64,000 nucleotides of DNA, taken from assembly GCA_030849465.1 (NCBI GenBank), contig JARVLF010000015.1:62001-126000 (forward strand). Direction: 5' to 3'. Below are positions 20,152 to 30,872 of this stretch, piece by piece (positions within the stretch are counted from its first letter, which is position 1; every line of letters starts with the position of its first letter). A program made the translations under genes and the position numbers. The DNA is from Moesziomyces globuligerus. Taxonomy: Eukaryota > Basidiomycota > Ustilaginomycetes > Ustilaginales > Ustilaginaceae. The notes under the pieces are model-generated. The model saw only the letters and a program-made list of their open reading frames with translations, searched no databases and was not told the origin of the DNA.

Positions 20152-22414
20152 GACTCTGGAGGCGTAAGACGCCCGCGTTCGATGGATGCGTCGGCAGTGA
20201 CAGCCGCTGGCGAGAAGTTGGTATGGTAGCAGACGGATGGGTGATCGAATGAAGTGGGCTGAAGAAGTCTACAAGAGACTAATAAGAGTGGGATGATGGC
20301 GGTGGAGGTTGGAAGGTGAACGATGGAAAAGGAGAGGCGACAGGATGAGGTGGGCGGGAGCCTTGACTCGACGCACGGGAAAGTTACCTGAAGTGCCACT
20401 GAGCTTAGGAAGGCACGCGAGACAACGTGCACCGACTGGCATGCGGGGAGGCTATTGTGCCCGGGCCTCGCTGAGCAAGCGAGCGAGTCGGCAGAATTCA
20501 CCAACGCCACCTCGTCTGTCTGTCATGCTGAGCCCAGCGAGATTGCCATCAATGGGTGCATCGGTCCGGGCGTGCAAAAGCGCGTGTGCTGTTCTGCAAC
20601 GCTGGATGATGCGACTCCTCAGCTCCACGCGCTTCTGTGGGGGGCAGTCCCAAAATTGTGATGGGCAAGTGGCGCGGCGCGGCGCGGCGGTGGCGAACCG
20701 CCATGCCGACCGCCGATAAGGAGATCTAGCCATGAAAAAAGGCAAAAAGGAAACAAAGCCAAAATCGCGAATCAGCTCCGCTCGGCAGAGGACAGGATAG
20801 CCGGCCATGCGCGCTCATCTGCTGCATTCCGCTGTATCAGCTCTTGCACAGGGAACGTCTCCAAGGCACGGTCCACGAGCAGCCAGACTAGAAAGCTGGA
20901 TGCTGTGCCCACTTTAGACGCTCGATTGCACTCGAGCGTCAACTGTGATGGTGGGCTATTCTCGGTCAGGCCGACGACACAGGCGGTCCGCCGCAGCGGG
21001 CTTGGTCGGCCAACTGGCACGGGCACGCGGGAGGGGACCCTGCTTTTGCCTTTCGTTGGACCGTTCGGATCTGCCTCCCCGGGCAGGAATGCAGCTCTCG
21101 GGCTGCTGCCGCATACAGTAACGTGGGTCTATCGGACAAAACACGCCCAAGGTCCGAAGCGAATTTCGTCACATTTCCGTGACTCGCGCCGCGCTCCACA
21201 CGGTTGTTCGCCGCGGAGGATTCCGCCAGCCCCCTTTCCGCCGTCGCTTGCAGGCCCACGCAGCCACATCTAGAGCCTGATTTTCCCCCGTGGCCAAGCA
21301 GCCCTTATGAGCTTAGACTCGCAGCTCTGCATGCAGGTGTACTCAGGGTCCCTACAAAAAAGCTGTCCTCAAGGTACATCGATAAACGTGCTCGCCGTCC
21401 GTCAGGCGAAAGCGACCGAAGGAAGCAAGGTCGCTGCTGTCCTCCACAAAGGTCCAGCTCTCCCAAGCCAGGCGGACGTTTGGACCTATGCTCGTCTGGG
21501 CCCGGCGGCGCACAACCCTATCTCGGTGACGTGGTCAGAACATGCGGTCAAACCTGGTGCCGAAGCGAGGGCCGTAGCGTCATCCCTCTCGGAGATCTCG
21601 ACGCGAGCTCTTTTCGGGATGCGATGGCTTAGTCTTAGCTCTAACAGAATTAGAATTGTTTCAGCCTGATCGTGTCAGAACATTTTTGTGAACATAGTCA
21701 TAACATCTCTTGAACGCGTTTCTTCGGTACCTCGCTTAGGAGATGGCGTGCTGAGAGGAACAAATGGTGGGGACGGCGCTCGACCTGTCCAGCATTGCGT
21801 AGCCTGGCTTGCCTGCGGTGTCCCTTGCGAGCTTCGTCCAAGCCGAGCACGCAACCCTTGTGCACCATCACCATCCGGGCCTCCACATCCTTCTCGGCTG
21901 TCGCCTCTCCGCAAAGTCGCTCGTGTCGTGCTTGCTTGTGCCCAGCCCTTCTGCTTTGCTCTCCGCTGCTTCGGTGGTCCCAAGAGCCGCCAGGGGCGCA
22001 GAGGGAGGCTCCTACGTGATCCGGGCGGAGCTCTGTTCGCAACGCACTACAGTATCAAATGCAGACCAGACCGTAAAGCTCGACATCTACTCTTCCCGCC
22101 GCTCCGGTATCTTTGACCGTCCACCGGCTGCAAAGGTCGAAGCGACAGCCCGGCGGCGCTCCATGATTCGGCGTTTGGGATCGCACCATGCGCCTCCCTC
22201 GTGGTCAGGGCCGCTAGAAGCACATGTGCCTTGATCGCATGGCGCCATAGGCACGAGGCTTTTGTGAACGTAAGCTCCCTCGCTTCGAAACGCCCTGACG
22301 AACTTCTTGCCCTTATATTTCGATCCGCTGAGATGTCCTCGTTGGATCCAATCCATTCGCTCGTCCCTCCTTCTCATCCATCACCAAAGCTCTCTTCCAC
22401 GCTTTCCGTGCCCG
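20152..22414. other. Gene-free stretch of 2.26 kb
   Basis: Separates the VOC gene and the Dal5-family transporter; these are divergent, so both promoters lie here. Several short open frames on both strands were read and none shows a domain, signal peptide or splice structure that I can support. No transposon termini or long repeats seen. Confidence 0.55.
22314..22319 (+). promoter_or_regulatory. TATA-like element of Dal5-family transporter gene
   Basis: TATATT in an otherwise GC-rich stretch, about 100 bp upstream of the start codon at 22415. Position fits a core promoter; not proven. Confidence 0.35.
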
Positions 22415-23932
22415 ATGAGCGAGGTATCACCAACCGTCACTCCGCCTTCGGGCAAGGAGGCGTCGCTGTCCGAGGCACACGAAGCACAGACAGATGTCGT
22501 TGTTGTCTCGACCGCCTCCCACGGTGAGGTGAGATACACGCGCCAGGAAGAACGCAAGCTGGTGCGCAAGATCGACATCGTCGTCGTGCCCATCCTACTG
22601 GTGCTCTATCTACTCTCTTTCTTGGACAGATCCAACATCGGCAATGCCAAGCTCGATGGCCTGGTCACAGACATCAACCTGCGCGACTACTCTACCGCTC
22701 TGACGCTCTTCTTTGTAGGATACGTCATCGGAGAGGTGCCGGCCAATCTGGTGCTCAAGAAGACATCGCCTCCCGTTTGGCTGCCAACACTGACACTCGT
22801 GTGGGGCATCATTTCCGTTGTGCAGGGTCTCGTCCACAATCAGGCAGGCCTCTTTGCAGTGCGTTTCTTCCTTGGTTTGAGCGAATCGGGCCTGTTCCCA
22901 GGCAGCGTATTCGTGTTCAGCATGTTTTATCCACGTCGAGAGCGACACTACCGAGTGGCATTGCTCCTCTCCGGCGCGGCATTCTCTGGAGCCTTTGGCG
23001 GCATCCTGGCCTACGGCATCGGCTTCATGCGCGGCGTTGGAGGCAAGGCGGGCTGGTCGTGGATCCTCATTCTGGAGGGACTCTTGACCATTGTCGTAGC
23101 GCTGTTCGCCTACTGGCTGGTGCCGCACTATCCCATGAAGTCACGCTCCTTTTCGGACCGGGAGAAATCCATCATCGCGGCGAGAATGCAGGCGGATCGC
23201 GACTCGCTCGATGAAGAGACTTTCTCTTGGGACGGCGTCAAGCAAGCCTTTACCGACCCATACGTCTATCTCTATGGCCTCCTCTTCCACGGATTTGCAT
23301 TTGCACTTTACACCATCTCGCTCTTCATGCCGACCATCATCTCGGACCTCGGATACCGCGCCGCCGACGCGCAGCTCCTCACCGTGCCACCCTACTTCCT
23401 CGCGTTCATCTTCACCATGACGATCGCGCACATCTCGTTCGTCGTCAACCGTCGACTCATCTTTATCATCGGCTGCGCCCTGCTCGCGATCGTCGGATAC
23501 ATCGTTCAGATCACCTCGCCAACCGTCGCAGGGCGATACGTGGCGATCTTTATCACCACGCCTGGCGTCTATGCGGGCAATGCGCTGCTGCTCTCGCTGC
23601 CGTCGGAGAACGTTTCGGGTCAGACCAAGCGCGCCACGGCACTGGCCATGCAGATCATGTTCGGCAACATGGGCAGCATCATCGGCGTCCAGCTCTACCG
23701 CAAGCCTCTCGGAGGCCTCAAGAACGTCAACTACCACATCAGCCACGGCCTCAGCATCGTGTGGCTCGGCTTCGGCATTGCCGCAGCTTCGGCACTTTGG
23801 TTCCTGCTGAGCCGGGAGAACCGACGCAGAGACGCGCTTCAAGCGCAGTCCAAGAGCACCGGGGCCGACCAGAGCCAGGAAGAGCTCAAGGGTCTCGGCG
23901 ACCGCCGACTGGACTGGAGATACCACGTGTAG
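22415..23932 (+). CDS. MFS transporter, anion:cation symporter (Dal5/allantoate permease) family
   Basis: A single exon of 505 residues from the ATG at 22415. A hydrophilic N-terminus of about 55 residues precedes 12 hydrophobic segments. The first contains LLVLYLLSFLDRSNIGNAKL, the signature of the ACS/Dal5 family; FFVGYVIGEVPANLVLKKT, VRFFLGLSESGLFPGSVF and FYPRRERHYR follow in the usual order. Relatives take up allantoate, nicotinate, pantothenate, biotin and similar small carboxylates at the plasma membrane by proton symport; the particular substrate cannot be told from sequence. The upstream in-frame extension to 22307 has no ATG in good context and is not needed. Plus-strand neighbour downstream is PPE1. 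Confidence 0.88.
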   Translation: MSEVSPTVTPPSGKEASLSEAHEAQTDVVVVSTASHGEVRYTRQEERKLVRKIDIVVVPILLVLYLLSFLDRSNIGNAKLDGLVTDINLRDYSTALTLFFVGYVIGEVPANLVLKKTSPPVWLPTLTLVWGIISVVQGLVHNQAGLFAVRFFLGLSESGLFPGSVFVFSMFYPRRERHYRVALLLSGAAFSGAFGGILAYGIGFMRGVGGKAGWSWILILEGLLTIVVALFAYWLVPHYPMKSRSFSDREKSIIAARMQADRDSLDEETFSWDGVKQAFTDPYVYLYGLLFHGFAFALYTISLFMPTIISDLGYRAADAQLLTVPPYFLAFIFTMTIAHISFVVNRRLIFIIGCALLAIVGYIVQITSPTVAGRYVAIFITTPGVYAGNALLLSLPSENVSGQTKRATALAMQIMFGNMGSIIGVQLYRKPLGGLKNVNYHISHGLSIVWLGFGIAAASALWFLLSRENRRRDALQAQSKSTGADQSQEELKGLGDRRLDWRYHV

Positions 23933-24368
23933 TGATCTTTAAATCGAAATCGCTCGCCGTTACAGAGTCCACTTCATCGGTATGGGCGTCATTGCCGAGC
24001 CCATGCGTGTGTGCGTTTGACGTTTCCAAGTCGATGATGGCGATTGAATCAGCAGAGCAGACACTCACACTGAGAGGCAGAAGGAGCAGGGTCAACGCTT
24101 CGACGTAACAGTTCTGGTTTGGTTTTTACTGCATGACACACGCACCTCCACTCGCTCGGACCTTCCGACCCTTTTGACCTCGAACTCGCCTTCCGACCGC
24201 GACCCTTCGACACGGATACGATTTGGACCGTCAGCTTCGTCGCTTTGACCTGAGCGAAAGCTCATCTTCAATCTGCCCGGAGCCGACGTGTTCCACCACT
24301 GAAGTCAATCTGGCAAGTGGAAGGACACGACGAGGAGAGCCTTTGCCTCAAGACCAGGGCCTGTCACA
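23933..24368. other. Intergenic region, transporter 3' / PPE1 promoter
   Basis: 436 bp between two plus-strand genes; no gene or repeat noted. Confidence 0.55.
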
Positions 24369-25817
24369 ATGTCGGACCTCCAGCGATCCTTTCTGAAGGG
24401 CAAGTTGAGCCGGTTGCCACCGGTGCCCCCTTTCCCAAGCGGAATGGATGCGGATGAGCTAGCAGAGGCAGAGTCAGGAGACGCTTTCGGGGACGCGGGT
24501 CCCAGCGCCTCGACCGTCTCTGGAGCAGGCTCGCGCAGCAACCGTCGACTTCAGCGGCAGGACGACTTTTCTCCAAGATCAGCGGAGGGCTACTTTGACC
24601 AAGCACTCGAAGTCGACGTTCCGCTTCGGAAAGGGTCCGCCTCGTTCCGCGTCTATTTCACTCCGCCACGACCCAAGGCATCGGATGAGCCGACGGGCGA
24701 ACCCCGAGCATCAGCGGCTGCGTCGATTGCGACTATCGACATCGACGTGCAGTCGCCTTCGCTTCCTAGGCTCGACCGCGCGTTTGGGATGCAGAGTCAG
24801 GAGGACGAAGAGTCAGCAGCCGAATCTTCGACGGCTACGACTGCCAAGAGCCCAGGCACTCTGTTTGTCTTTCACCACGGCGCCGGATTCAGCGCACTCT
24901 CGTTCGCCCTCACAGCAGCGGAGCTGACGCGACAGAGTGGAGGCGAAGTAGGAGTGCTGGCGTACGACTGCAGAGGTCACGGCCGGACGCAGCTGCACAA
25001 TGTAGAGACGAGGCCACTGGACATGTCGATCGACTCGCTCTCGTCGGATCTCACCTCGTTGCTCCACACGCTCTACCCGCGCACCGACGAGATGCCTTCT
25101 CTCGTCCTCGTTGGACATTCGATGGGTGGCTCTGTTGTCGTCTCCGCGGCCCATTCGCTGGCTGCTGGCGGCTTCACGCGCGTCTCCGGCGTAGCCGTGC
25201 TCGACGTGGTCGAAGGCACTGCGATGGACGCGCTCGACGTGATGCGCAACGTCGTGCTCGGTCACCCGTCTGGCTTTGCCTCGGTGGAGGAGGCCATTCG
25301 CTGGCATGTCGACAGCAAGACCATCTCCAATCTGGAGAGCGCCCGCATCAGCGTTCCGCCCCTCGTGGAACCGAATCCGGACCATTCTCCTTTCGCCCAT
25401 CCCGCCGCTGACGTCGACTCGGACGAGGCGCAGGAGACGCTCGAAGGAGCACTCGATGTAGGAGAAGCAGTCAGCGGGACCGACAGCCGTCGCGCCCGTC
25501 AGCATGCTTACAGGTGGAAGGCGGACCTGCTGGCCACGGAGCCGTACTGGCAAGGCTGGTTCCAGGGCCTTTCGTCGCGCTTCCTCAGCGTGAGGTCCGC
25601 ACGCCTACTCCTGCTCGCAGGCACCGACCGGCTGGACCGCGAGCTGATGATCGGCCAGATGCAGGGCAAGTACCAGCTCGACGTCATTGCGGACGTCGGC
25701 CATTCGCTCCACGAGGACGCTCCGGACCGCACCGCCCGCATCCTCTTTGACTTTTGGCGCCGCAACGAACGCATCCAGCTCCCGCTCAAACACATCAAAA
25801 AGGTCGGTGAGCGGTGA
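24369..25817 (+). CDS. PPE1: Protein phosphatase methylesterase 1 (PP2A demethylase)
   Basis: A single exon of 482 residues. The N-terminus MSDLQRSFLKGKLSRLPPVP and the segment RSAEGYFDQALEVDVP are typical of PME-1. The alpha/beta-hydrolase core shows the oxyanion-loop FHHGAGFSALSF, the nucleophile elbow GHSMGGS with Ser251, DVVEGTAMDAL carrying the acidic residue, and GHSLHEDAPD with the catalytic His. The enzyme removes the carboxyl-methyl ester from the C-terminal Leu of PP2A catalytic subunits. Compared with yeast Ppe1 it carries extra Glu/Ser/Ala-rich segments (about residues 100-155 and 345-375). Identification is secure. Confidence 0.94.
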   Translation: MSDLQRSFLKGKLSRLPPVPPFPSGMDADELAEAESGDAFGDAGPSASTVSGAGSRSNRRLQRQDDFSPRSAEGYFDQALEVDVPLRKGSASFRVYFTPPRPKASDEPTGEPRASAAASIATIDIDVQSPSLPRLDRAFGMQSQEDEESAAESSTATTAKSPGTLFVFHHGAGFSALSFALTAAELTRQSGGEVGVLAYDCRGHGRTQLHNVETRPLDMSIDSLSSDLTSLLHTLYPRTDEMPSLVLVGHSMGGSVVVSAAHSLAAGGFTRVSGVAVLDVVEGTAMDALDVMRNVVLGHPSGFASVEEAIRWHVDSKTISNLESARISVPPLVEPNPDHSPFAHPAADVDSDEAQETLEGALDVGEAVSGTDSRRARQHAYRWKADLLATEPYWQGWFQGLSSRFLSVRSARLLLLAGTDRLDRELMIGQMQGKYQLDVIADVGHSLHEDAPDRTARILFDFWRRNERIQLPLKHIKKVGER

Positions 25818-25938
25818 TCAGCTCACTGTCTAGCGCCGTCACACTGGGCACACAATCCAGAAGAGCAGGGTTGAGCACGAAATCGCACTGTGCAGGAGCA
25901 AACAGTGATTGCAAGGAATGTGGGTATAGAGTGCGCGA

Positions 25939-27189
25939 TCAAAGTTTAGGGCTTCTGAGCGGGGCTGGATGGGACAGCGAGTCACGCGCTGCCGTGGTAG
26001 TGGATGTGTTGAGGCTGGATCGGGACCGACGGCTCACGGAATCGGCCGCTTCTGAACGGCGTCCAAGCTGCGAGAGGCTGCGGGCGCCTGCGGGGGCGTC
26101 TTCCTCTTCCTCTTCCTCGCTCTCGTCGTCTTCTTCATCTTCTTCCTGCTGTTCCCGTACATCAGCGTATCCGACCGCAATCGAGGCGAACGCATCGCGG
26201 ATGCGGCGCACCGCCAGCGCATATGCCTCATCTTTGAGCTTAGCGGCGGCGGAACCTTGTTGAGTCATCTTGTCCCAGTTGTGTCCCTGGCCCTCCGCTT
26301 GCCAATGGATCACGGAGCCCTTGTAAGCTGCACTCGCGTTGAGGCGGTCGGCAAGACGGCTGCCTTCCCTCGCCAGCGAATCCTGCTCTGCGGTGAGGAT
26401 AGTCACCGAGGGCGGGAATGTGGCCGGGTCCGCGAAGAGCGGCGAGATGAGTGGCTGCTTGCGATCCTTTACCGTGTCGAGCGGAATGTAGCACTGATAG
26501 AGCATCCTCCTTAGCCAAGGCGGCATCGTTCCGCCGGCTTCTCCCTTGAGCGGCGAGAGTTGCGGCTTGGCGTACGGGTCTTCGTCCAGGTTCGTCGAGG
26601 GGTAGAAGGCGACGGTGGCCTGGACGCCACCGTGCGTCTCGGCGCGAGTGGAACCGATGAGTGCTAGGTTGCCGCCCGAGCTGAACCCGACGAGGGCGAT
26701 ACGGTTCGAGTCCCATACCCATTCCTTGCGGCCAGTGGCCCCCACTGCACCGTGGCGACGCCGCTGTCGGCGATTCTCACGAGCAAAGTGCTTGACGAAG
26801 AGGATCGCCGAGTCGACATCCTCGACCGCGGCGGGCCACGGATGTTCCGGTGCGTGCGAATAGTCGACATCGATCACGATGGCTGGAAGCGTATGGGCGA
26901 CGTAGGCGCAGAAGCGAGCATCATCGCCGTGCGTGTGGAAGCAGAAGCCCGAGCCGTGCAGATTGATGATGACCGGCAGCGCCACGTCATCCGGCGAGCC
27001 TGAAGGCCAATAGATGTCCGCCTTGAGCCGGCGCCGCTGCTGCTTGGTTGGGATCTTGCCGGGGACGAACGGCGAGGGGATGTAGGTGGTGATGTCGGGC
27101 TTGGGTGCTGGCGGCTGCGTCGGCGTGATCATCGAGGTCGCCAGCGGCAGGATCGCACGCAGCGCCTTGATGACCAAGGCATCCAACAT
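25939..27189 (-). CDS. Alpha/beta hydrolase-3 (HSL-type) esterase with acidic C-terminal tail
   Basis: A single exon of 416 residues. The HSL-family oxyanion motif is present as HGSG (residues 78-81) where HGGG is usual, followed by GFCFHTHGDDARF and YSHAPEHPWPAAVED. The nucleophile elbow is GFSSGG with Ser170; TAEQDSLAREG supplies the Asp and QAEGQGHNWDK the His. After the catalytic domain there is a run of about 20 acidic residues and a Ser/Arg-rich end, which is not part of the fold. The first 20 residues are hydrophobic (LDALVIKALRAILPLA) and may anchor the enzyme to membranes. Substrate unknown: relatives hydrolyse short-chain acyl esters and sterol esters. It converges with PPE1 (121 bp between stops). 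Confidence 0.82.
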   Translation of the reverse strand: MLDALVIKALRAILPLATSMITPTQPPAPKPDITTYIPSPFVPGKIPTKQQRRRLKADIYWPSGSPDDVALPVIINLHGSGFCFHTHGDDARFCAYVAHTLPAIVIDVDYSHAPEHPWPAAVEDVDSAILFVKHFARENRRQRRRHGAVGATGRKEWVWDSNRIALVGFSSGGNLALIGSTRAETHGGVQATVAFYPSTNLDEDPYAKPQLSPLKGEAGGTMPPWLRRMLYQCYIPLDTVKDRKQPLISPLFADPATFPPSVTILTAEQDSLAREGSRLADRLNASAAYKGSVIHWQAEGQGHNWDKMTQQGSAAAKLKDEAYALAVRRIRDAFASIAVGYADVREQQEEDEEDDESEEEEEEDAPAGARSLSQLGRRSEAADSVSRRSRSSLNTSTTTAARDSLSHPAPLRSPKL

Positions 27190-27623
27190 CGTGGGTCAGG
27201 GCAATGTCGTGCGGGCGAGACGTGGTGGATGGGAGCCTACATCGAGAAGCGACTTCTTCGATGACCCGATGCTGCTCGCAAAGCACTCTTCGGTAGCCGC
27301 ATTCCTTAGCGTGCATCTTTGGGGGACCCTGTGGAGGCCGCCGATCCGCGTAACTTGGCTTGTGTGCTCGCAAAGCCCGGTGCTCGGTGGAGGTCTGAGG
27401 CCGAGTGCGGCTTTGCGGCCCGGACATGCAATCCATCCATCGACGCACACGCGGCTGTTCCCCTGGCATTTACCTTCCACTTTTTGGCCGTTCATTAATT
27501 TCTGTATTTTCACAAGCCATGCAGTTCCGTGTCAGTGCTGATCCGCCTGATTCGTCAGACGCCGTTGTGAGATTTCACGCGCGTCGCACGGCACACTTTG
27601 ACAGCGGCCTTTGCTCCCGCCGT

Positions 27624-27654
27624 GTCGTCGTCGTCGTCGTCCTCCTCCTCCTCC

Positions 27655-27681
<27 letters not shown>
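27624..27681. repeat. Adjacent CGT and CTC trinucleotide repeats
   Basis: A short run of about five (GTC/CGT) units passes directly into about 13 CTC units. One strand is almost pure pyrimidine over about 45 bp, so a triplex-forming tract is possible. Confidence 0.85.
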
Positions 27682-27685
<4 letters not shown>

Positions 27686-27841
27686 TCTCACCGGCTCTAT
27701 CCCCTCTCTGTTCAGCGAATAACATTGTTTCACAGCCAAAGTTCAATGCAAAGTATCGGAGAAGCACATCGACAATCCAGACCACCCAAAAGGTTGTTAT
27801 CTACAGTAAAACCCAAATTAATTGACCGAGGCCGAAACAAG

Positions 27842-27861
27842 ATGTGTGTGTGTGTGTGTGC
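27842..27861. repeat. TG dinucleotide repeat, about 10 copies
   Basis: Uninterrupted TG units read directly; located about 120 bp beyond the stop codon of the PHO84-type gene. Confidence 0.85.
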
Positions 27862-27981
27862 TCGCGCCCTATCACGGGCGGGCAAGGGATATACGTGGAC
27901 CAGAGAATCCGAAGAAGGAAGCAGACCCTTTTGAAGGAGAACGGGACGATTCGAGGCGAGCGAAGCAGCGTTGGCGCGCGC

Positions 27982-29574
27982 TTACTGGACACCAGCGCGG
28001 GCAGCGAGCTCCTTGCGGTCCTCCTCGTCGGCATCGTAGCCGTTGGTCTCGGGCACCATGAAGAACGTGACGATGGCTCCAAGAATCGAGACACCGAAGA
28101 AGATCCAGAAGACTCCCTGGTTGCCGAGCGACGTGGCGCTCGCAAGGTGCGAAAACAGCAGCGAAGACAGGATAGCACCGCACTTTCCGCAGGCCGCGCA
28201 GAATCCGTGCGCCGTAGCACGAACCCGGGTCGGGAAAGCCTCGGCGGGGATGATAAAGGTAGTTGCGTTCGCTCCGAAGTTGAAGAAAAGTTGCAAGAAG
28301 ACGAAGACGACGAAGAAGGGGCCGGTCTGGTTCTTGAGGGTGTTGAAGCGGCCGGCCAGGATACCAAGGAAGAGGGTGTTCATGATGAAACCGAGCAGCT
28401 GGATGGGCTTGCGACCAACGATGTCGACGGTGAACATGGTGAAGAAGTAACCGGGGAGGAAACCAGCGGCGGTGATGATGAGGTTACCGGTGGCGGTCTT
28501 CATGAGCTTGCCCCAGGTGGAGCCCTTGGTGAAGCCGATGGCGGAGAGGATGGAGGACTGGTTGAGGTTGATGCCGTAGAAGGTGATGTCGACGAGGAAC
28601 CAGCAGGCGGCACATCCGATGAGCTTCTTGGCGTTCTTCCACTGGGAGAAGTACTCGATGAACTCGTTCTTGGGCTTGCCGATCGACTTGAACGACATGC
28701 CGACGGCGGTGTTCTCGATGGGGGTCGAGGCGCCGCCGAGGGCCTTCTCCTTGAGGTCCTCGTCGTCCGAGTTGGATCGGTTGAGGTTGTTGTGGCCCTT
28801 GGCAATCAGCTCAGGGTCATCCTGGAGCTTACGAGCCTGAGTGAAACGGGTGGACTCGACGAGGGTGAGACGGAAGTAGAGGACGATGAAGGCGGGGATG
28901 AGGGTGAGGCCCTGGAGGATACGCCAAGCGCCCGAGAGCTTGTGAACCTGGCCGGCGTCGACGTAGTGGCGGTAGCCGGCGATGACGATGACGGCGAAGA
29001 GGGCGCCGACGAGGTTACCCCAGCCCTGGTTGGAGAAGATCCAGGAGAGGAGGAAACCACGGTTCTTGAGCGAGGATCGGTCCGAGACGATGGTGGCGCT
29101 CATCGGGTAGTCACCGCCGATACCGATGCCCATGACGAAACGGAGGACGGCGAGCCAGATGGTGATGCCGTGGCCGCCGATGGAGTCGGGGGCGGAGATC
29201 TGGAGGATGACGGCGACGATGACAATGACGAGCTCCTTGCCGTAGACGGCCGAGCGGCCGAACATGTCACCGCAGAAACCGAAGAAGAGCTGACCGACGA
29301 TGTTACCGATGTTGGCGGCGGCCTTGAGCACACCGCCCTGGAGGCCCCAGTCGATGTTCTTGGTGCCCTTGGGGTAGTAGGCGAGGAGAATGATGGAGTA
29401 GATGATGTTGATGATGAAGAGATCCCAAGCGTCCATGAGGAAACCGACACCGGCGATGGTGAGAAGCTTGGCCTCGGCCCACGAGACGGAGAAGCGCGAC
29501 TTCTTCTCGTTCCTCTCAACGAGAGAGAGGCCGGTGTCGCCGGCCCAGGCGTCCATGTCCTTACCGAAAGCCAT
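27982..29574 (-). CDS. PHO84: High-affinity phosphate:H+ symporter, PHO84 type
   Basis: A single exon of 530 residues. Twelve hydrophobic segments with a central hydrophilic loop (about residues 235-300). PHO84-family motifs are LLTIAGVGFLMDAWDLFIIN in TM1, GQLFFGFCGDMFGR, the signature RFVMGIGIGGDYPMSATIVS, and TTFIIPAEAFPTRVRATAHG in the second half. It imports inorganic phosphate with protons at the plasma membrane. Codon use is extreme (Gly GGT, Ile ATC, Val GTC, Leu CTC), more so than the neighbours, suggesting high expression. A TATATC sequence lies about 130 bp upstream of the start. No CACGTG Pho4-type site was seen within the first 800 bp upstream, so phosphate control cannot be read from this sequence. 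Confidence 0.93.
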   Translation of the reverse strand: MAFGKDMDAWAGDTGLSLVERNEKKSRFSVSWAEAKLLTIAGVGFLMDAWDLFIINIIYSIILLAYYPKGTKNIDWGLQGGVLKAAANIGNIVGQLFFGFCGDMFGRSAVYGKELVIVIVAVILQISAPDSIGGHGITIWLAVLRFVMGIGIGGDYPMSATIVSDRSSLKNRGFLLSWIFSNQGWGNLVGALFAVIVIAGYRHYVDAGQVHKLSGAWRILQGLTLIPAFIVLYFRLTLVESTRFTQARKLQDDPELIAKGHNNLNRSNSDDEDLKEKALGGASTPIENTAVGMSFKSIGKPKNEFIEYFSQWKNAKKLIGCAACWFLVDITFYGINLNQSSILSAIGFTKGSTWGKLMKTATGNLIITAAGFLPGYFFTMFTVDIVGRKPIQLLGFIMNTLFLGILAGRFNTLKNQTGPFFVVFVFLQLFFNFGANATTFIIPAEAFPTRVRATAHGFCAACGKCGAILSSLLFSHLASATSLGNQGVFWIFFGVSILGAIVTFFMVPETNGYDADEEDRKELAARAGVQ

Positions 29575-29701
29575 CTTGGTGAGAGTCCTTCTTCAGCGAG
29601 CGAAGCAGGGCTGGGTGGGAGAGGGGTGTCGGGGAGGAAGAATCCGGGCTGGTGTTGGTTGGTGGGGATGGAAATGGAGAAGTGGTGGGTGAGTCCGCCT
29701 T

Positions 29702-29707
29702 GATATA
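29702..29707 (-). promoter_or_regulatory. TATA-like element of PHO84-type gene
   Basis: TATATC on the minus strand about 130 bp upstream of the start codon at 29574; position consistent with a core promoter. Confidence 0.35.
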
Positions 29708-30859
29708 GGTCTGGGCGGATCCGGTGGCCAAGGCTTGGGTGGGCTTTGAACCCACACGAGAAGTTGCAAAGGCAGACACCAGCGTGATAGCGCCCACGGG
29801 AAGAGTGGCAAGATTCGAGCACTCGCGGTCGGGGCGCGGCTCTCATCTGCAAGGCACACGGCAACGGCGAGGCGGGCTACCCCAGCGTGGCTGCTGAATG
29901 GTCGCGGGCGAAAGCAATGCGCATGGTTCGGATGGATTTGAACGGCGAGGTCCGACAGGTCAACCAAGGTGGAAGAAACGAACTCTCATCGACACGTTCC
30001 GAGTGATAGGCCGACGGTCAAAGCTGGGTCTGCGCCGCCGACGCTTCACTGCGCCAATTTTTTTTTGGATGTGTTTTTTCCGCGTCCGGGCTCTGTCTCT
30101 CTCCATCTCTCTGTCTCGAAATTTTAGGCTGCAGCAACCGAATCTAGACTCTGCCCACTTCGGCCGCGGCAATCGTAGCTTCCGTTTGCAGACGGAGCTC
30201 CCTCTCTCTCTCTTCTCTCGCTGCGCTCTGCGCACGGCCGTCGTCGGGCAGAGGATTGCCTGCTGTCTTGTGTCGCCTGAAATGAGGCGCCGTACCGCCG
30301 TCACCGTGTGATCATGTCGTTCCGACCGCGGTCGAAGCGGTCGAATCGCAAATGAATTGCGGGTCACGGTGTGCTTCTCATTGGTTTGACCTGCGCCACA
30401 TGTGTGTGCGGCTCTGCAGACGATCTGCGCGACCTCGGAGTCTGCATTGCGATTCGCTCGCCCCGACATGGGCACTTGGTATGCCTGGAGCACTTCTGTG
30501 CGACTCGGACCGGATCTCTCGCATCGATACGCTTATGCCGCGGTCCCGTCGGTCGGACGAGGCTAGCACTCTCAATCGGCGGGATCGTAGATGGCGGCGG
30601 CAAGCCGGCAAGTGCGGTCAAGTGCGGCCGATGGCGGGCGGCAAGGGATGGTTGCGGCGGGCGATCGACTTGGCGACGGCGACCGCGACGGCGACGACGG
30701 AACGTGGTCACCTCCGAGCGCAGACGGACGTGCGCGCTTCAGACGAGGCTTGACCGTCGCGCGCAGAGCACGTTCTCTCACTCGCCGTGCTACAAGATCA
30801 AATTCAGGCTTGGTACGCCCTGCGGAGACTTCTCGTCCGACGTCCAGTCGGGAAGGCAA

Positions 30860-30872
30860 GGGGGGGGGGGGG
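30860..30872. repeat. Poly-G tract (13 G)
   Basis: Thirteen consecutive G in noncoding sequence; a slippage-prone site. Confidence 0.85.

Larger units (their letters stand above)
27190..27981. other. Intergenic region carrying three microsatellites
   Basis: 792 bp between two minus-strand genes: PHO84-type 3' flank and esterase promoter. Holds CGT, CTC and TG repeats (listed separately). No gene supported. Confidence 0.6.

Noticed and set aside
21307..21669. Plus-strand frame of 120 codons in the 2.26-kb gap
   Set aside because: No signal peptide, domain or homologous pattern; cannot be told from chance.
27844..29703. Plus-strand open frame of 619 codons over PHO84
   Set aside because: Antisense shadow with Glu/Gly/Asp-rich product; the minus strand is a textbook PHO84.
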